Assembly: GCA_035934535.1 (NCBI GenBank)
Contig: DASYXS010000070.1
Location: forward strand, 1 to 8,516
Origin: DASSJF01 sp035934535
GTDB taxonomy: Bacteria; Sysuimicrobiota; Sysuimicrobiia; Sysuimicrobiales; Segetimicrobiaceae
Reading direction: 5' to 3'
DNA length: 8,516 nt
Shown here: positions 6,294 to 8,516 of the stretch, in pieces
Numbering within the stretch: the first letter of the stretch is position 1
Layout: each line of letters opens with the position of its first letter
The notes under the pieces: model-generated
Told to the model about the DNA's origin: nothing
The model's input: only the letters and a program-made list of their open reading frames with translations
The model's database searches: none
Made by a program: the position numbers and the translations under genes

Positions 6294-6959
6294 GTGATTC
6301 CTCCGCGAGAAATCGCGCTCGTCTTCGATATGGACAATACGGTACTGGGGTCGCACATCGACTTCGCCGCGATCCGCCGGGCTCTCGGGGCGATGCTGCG
6401 CGAGACCGGCGCGACGGACGAGTCCGACGAGGCGCTGCGGCGTCATGCGATCGGTGAGTTGGTGGCCTGCGCCGCCTCGCACGACGCCGCGCGCGGAACG
6501 GCGATGGTGCCCCGGATGTGGGAGATCATCACCGCGCATGAGACGGAAGGGTTGCGCGACGCCGCGGCCCTCGACGGCGCGGCCGACGTCCTCGGGACGC
6601 TGCGGACGCGGGGGTATCGGGTTGCGATCCTTACCAACAACAGCCACACCGGCGCGTCCGTCGCACTCGAAGCCGCCGGACTGGCGCACGCCGCGGAGAC
6701 CGTCGTCACGCGCGACGACGTTCCGTCGATGAAGCCGGCCCGGGACGGCGTCGTCGAGGCCCTCCGCCGCCTCGGCGGCGCGACCGGCGCCTACTTTATC
6801 GGGGATTCGTGGATCGACGGCGCCGCGGCCCGCGGAGCGGGCGCGCGCTTCATCGCCTACCGCCGCACCGCGGACGAACTCCAGTCCCACGGCGTTCGGC
6901 CGTGGCGCGTGATCAACCACCTCGCGGAGCTGCTCGACATCGATTTCGGACGGTTCTAG
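6294..6959 (+). CDS. HAD-superfamily phosphatase (phosphoglycolate phosphatase-like)
   Basis: A 221-aa haloacid-dehalogenase-type hydrolase with all four motifs: motif I VFDMDNT (nucleophile Asp12, acid Asp14), motif II ILTNN (Thr114), motif III Lys147 in SMKP, and motif IV GDSWID (Asp171, Asp175). The helical insert between motifs I and II makes it subfamily I, C1-capped, as in phosphoglycolate phosphatase, pyrophosphatase PpaX and beta-phosphoglucomutase. The physiological substrate is not evident. GTG at 6294 is preferred over ATG at 6285 because the latter lies inside the predicted -10 box. No Shine-Dalgarno site precedes either codon, consistent with leaderless translation. Its TAG stop shares the CTAG at 6956-6959 with the convergent gene. 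Confidence 0.88.
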   Translation: MIPPREIALVFDMDNTVLGSHIDFAAIRRALGAMLRETGATDESDEALRRHAIGELVACAASHDAARGTAMVPRMWEIITAHETEGLRDAAALDGAADVLGTLRTRGYRVAILTNNSHTGASVALEAAGLAHAAETVVTRDDVPSMKPARDGVVEALRRLGGATGAYFIGDSWIDGAAARGAGARFIAYRRTADELQSHGVRPWRVINHLAELLDIDFGRF

Positions 6960-7921
6960 AGCGAGGCCACGGCGGGAATCAACTGCTCACCGATGAGGCG
7001 TACCGCGTCCAGATCGTCCAGCGTGAAGAACTGCAGGTTGAACCGGCCGATGCCCTCGGCGGTCAGGCCGCGCATCTGCTCCGCGATCTCCTCCGGCGTC
7101 CCGACCAGCCATCCGGCTTCACGCAGCTCCCGCGGCAGCTCCGCCGGTGGGGTCGCGGCGCGAGTGACGGCGTACTCCTGAACGGCCCGCGCGCGCCGCT
7201 CCAGCGCGGCGCCGGTTTCCCCGATCAGGATTCCGCCCATCCACGACCGCCGGACCGTCTTCGGGTCGCGCCCCACCTTCCGGCAGGCCGCCTCGAGCGT
7301 CGCGGTGCGCTCGCGCACCGCCGCCGGCGTCTGCGAGCCCCCACAGTTCCACTCGTCGGCGTGGCGCGCGGCCACTTCGAGGACTTTCGGGCCCTTGCCG
7401 CCGATGACCAGCGGAATCCGCCGCTGCGCCGGCTTCGGCCACGCGGTGCCGCCGTCGAGCCGATAGTACTTGCCCTCGAAGCGCGCCGCGCCGCCGGCCC
7501 ACAGCGCGCGAATCACTTGAACGCCCTCGTCAAGCCGGCGGATCCGCTCGCCGACGCCCGGATACGGAATACCGAACGCCTTATGCTCGCCGTCGTGCCA
7601 TCCCGCTCCGAGGCCAAGCTCGAGCCGTCCGCCCGACAATACGTCCACGGCCGCGGCTTCGCGGGCCGTCATCGCGGGGTGCCGGAACGTGATCGGGCAG
7701 ACGAGCGGACCGAAGCGGATCCGCCGCGTCGCGCTCGCCAGGTAGGTCAGCGAGGGCCAGCAGTCGAGCCCTGGGCGCGCGGCGACCCCGAAGAGCGAGA
7801 AGAGGTGATCGGACCGCCACAGCGACTCGAAGCCGGATTGGTCGACCGCTTCGGCCAGCCGGCGCCAGCGATCCCACGTGAGACCCTCCTGCCCTTCAAT
7901 CATGAGACCGACGTGCGCCAC
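6956..7921 (-). CDS. LLM class (luciferase-like) flavin/F420-dependent oxidoreductase
   Basis: A 321-aa TIM-barrel protein of the bacterial luciferase-like superfamily. Visible landmarks: FESLWRSDH (about 31-39), a strand and loop IRFGPLVCPITFRHP (68-82), LSGGRLELGLGAGW (95-108), HKAFGIPYPGVGERIRRLDE, and VIGGKGPKVLEVAARHADEWN further on. This pattern is typical of members annotated as F420-dependent oxidoreductases. FMN use cannot be excluded and the substrate is unknown. The open frame extends upstream, but GTG at 7921 has a perfect AAGGAGG (7934-7928) at 6-nt spacing and begins the first barrel strand, so it is the start. It converges on the HAD gene with a 4-bp overlap. The leftward gene ending at 8048 lies 126 bp upstream and may be in the same transcript. 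Confidence 0.92.
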   Translation of the reverse strand: MAHVGLMIEGQEGLTWDRWRRLAEAVDQSGFESLWRSDHLFSLFGVAARPGLDCWPSLTYLASATRRIRFGPLVCPITFRHPAMTAREAAAVDVLSGGRLELGLGAGWHDGEHKAFGIPYPGVGERIRRLDEGVQVIRALWAGGAARFEGKYYRLDGGTAWPKPAQRRIPLVIGGKGPKVLEVAARHADEWNCGGSQTPAAVRERTATLEAACRKVGRDPKTVRRSWMGGILIGETGAALERRARAVQEYAVTRAATPPAELPRELREAGWLVGTPEEIAEQMRGLTAEGIGRFNLQFFTLDDLDAVRLIGEQLIPAVASL

Positions 7922-7981
7922 GGGGATCCTCCTTGTGACCGATCGCAGCCGGCCCTCTTCCCGGGGCGGCGGCCGCGCCAA

Positions 7982-8029
7982 TTTCACCGCGGCCCGCCGC
8001 CCGAGTTTCACGGCGGCCGGCGGCGGGTC
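7982..8029. repeat. Imperfect 24-bp tandem repeat with 9-bp inverted repeat
   Basis: Two units beginning TTTCAC start at 7982 and 8006, an offset of 24 with about 17 of 24 positions equal. Within them CCCGCCGCC (7993-8001) and GGCGGCGGG (8019-8027) are exact reverse complements around a 17-nt loop. It lies in the 126-bp spacer between the cysteine-rich gene and the LLM gene. It may weakly terminate or stabilise the upstream transcript, but there is no U-tract and the composition is simple GC. Confidence 0.4.
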
Positions 8030-8047
8030 CGCCGGCAGGGGGCCGTC

Positions 8048-8516
8048 CTACCAGAAGTGTTTGAACTTTTTCGCGAAGCGCCGCTCGAGGGCGTCCTTGT
8101 GCAGATGGTAGACGGGGCAGTTTCTGATGACGCAAACCTGCAGCGCCGTGTTGCAGTAGGCGCCCGGCACGCGCCAGCAGTCGTGGTTGACGAAATAGGA
8201 GCGGCACACGCCGGTGCGGGATTCGACCTGGTCGGGACCCGCGTCGTCCCCTTCGAGATCGTCTGCGGAGGGTGTCGCCGGCCGCCGAGGTTCGGCGGGC
8301 GCGCGCTCCTTCGCGCCACCGGCCCTGTCCGGCGCAGGACCTCCGGTCGCCTCCCGGTGGCCCGCGCGGCGGTCGGGCTTGGCCTTCTTTCCTGTGTGGC
8401 GGAGGACTTCCGGCCGCTTCTGGGCCTGCGGCGCGGGCGAAAGAGGCGCGTCCTGCGGCGGCGCCGGGTGTGACGCGGACCGCCGCGTGCTCGAAGCCTC
8501 GCTCGGCGGGTCGATC
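8048..8516 (-). CDS. Hypothetical protein with cysteine-rich C-terminal module (partial, 5' end outside window)
   Basis: Reading leftward from the window edge, 155 codons stay open and end at TAG (8050-8048). The start is beyond the window. Residues about 1-95 of the fragment are rich in Pro, Ala, Arg and Asp/Glu and look disordered (for example APLSPAPQAQKRPEVLRHTG). The last 55 residues are different: TGVCRSYFVNHDCWRVPGAY, then CNTALQVCVIRNCPVYHLHK, ending KKFKHFW. Five cysteines have spacing C-x8-C-x7-C-x6-C-x4-C, with His in HDC and YHLH, suggesting metal (zinc or Fe-S) binding. I do not recognise the family. Low-frequency residues (Cys, Trp, Tyr, Phe, His) clustered in one open frame support real coding. 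It lies upstream of the LLM gene on the same strand. Confidence 0.7.
   Translation of the reverse strand, partial: IDPPSEASSTRRSASHPAPPQDAPLSPAPQAQKRPEVLRHTGKKAKPDRRAGHREATGGPAPDRAGGAKERAPAEPRRPATPSADDLEGDDAGPDQVESRTGVCRSYFVNHDCWRVPGAYCNTALQVCVIRNCPVYHLHKDALERRFAKKFKHFW

Noticed and set aside
4347..6959. An 870-codon rightward open frame opposite asnS and running into the HAD gene
   Set aside because: It is the antisense shadow of asnS fused in frame to the real HAD gene; its N-terminal part has no recognisable domain while the opposite strand encodes a full AsnRS.
8420..8431. Third copy of the dispersed repeat (CTGGGCCTGCGG shared with copy B)
   Set aside because: The match stops after 12 nt and the hairpin core is absent; likely coincidence in GC-rich sequence.
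6809..8473. A 554-codon rightward open frame across the LLM and cysteine-rich genes
   Set aside because: It is antisense to a clear luciferase-like oxidoreductase and has Arg/Pro/Ala-rich content typical of GC-rich shadow frames.

Overview
The window is very GC-rich bacterial chromosome, with dense genes, short spacers and GTG starts in most genes. It carries the conserved rimP-nusA-ylxR-infB cluster without an L7Ae-like (ylxQ) gene between ylxR and infB. It also holds an asparaginyl-tRNA synthetase and a luciferase-like oxidoreductase of the F420-linked type. This fits a GC-rich Terrabacteria-grade lineage (actinobacterial, Chloroflexota, Armatimonadota or a related candidate phylum). No 16S rRNA or other strong marker is present, so I do not name a taxon.

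Layout from left to right. (1) 1-2660, leftward: a ribosome-assembly, transcription and translation operon. It starts from a good sigma-70-type promoter at 2657-2629, runs through a roughly 170-nt leader with two hairpins, then rimP, nusA, ylxR and the N-terminus of infB, which leaves the window. (2) 2694-6172, leftward: a tightly packed set made of a small exported or anchored protein of unknown function, asnS, a secreted alpha/beta-hydrolase (lipase/esterase) and an antibiotic-biosynthesis-monooxygenase (ABM) fold protein. Junctions are an ATGA overlap or short gap, a 17-nt gap and a 29-bp overlap, so co-transcription is likely. (3) 6258-6959, rightward: a HAD-family phosphatase whose -10 box lies 7 nt before a GTG, suggesting leaderless mRNA. 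(4) 6956-7921, leftward: a luciferase-like monooxygenase (LLM) meeting the HAD gene tail to tail at a shared CTAG. (5) 8048-8516, leftward: the C-terminal part of an unrecognised protein with a Pro/Ala/Arg-rich, disordered-looking region and a cysteine-rich C-terminal module. It is open to the window edge.

Regions 1 and 2 are housekeeping (ribosome maturation, transcription elongation, initiation, tRNA charging), with a secreted hydrolase and a small ABM-fold protein as passengers behind asnS. The most unusual signal is a dispersed repeat of about 60-70 bp with a hairpin core. One copy lies in the 3' end of ylxR, the other in the 5' part of the unknown gene upstream of asnS. The copies sit in opposite orientation relative to their host genes and encode unrelated peptides, so the similarity is at DNA level, as expected for a small palindromic element tolerated inside coding sequence.
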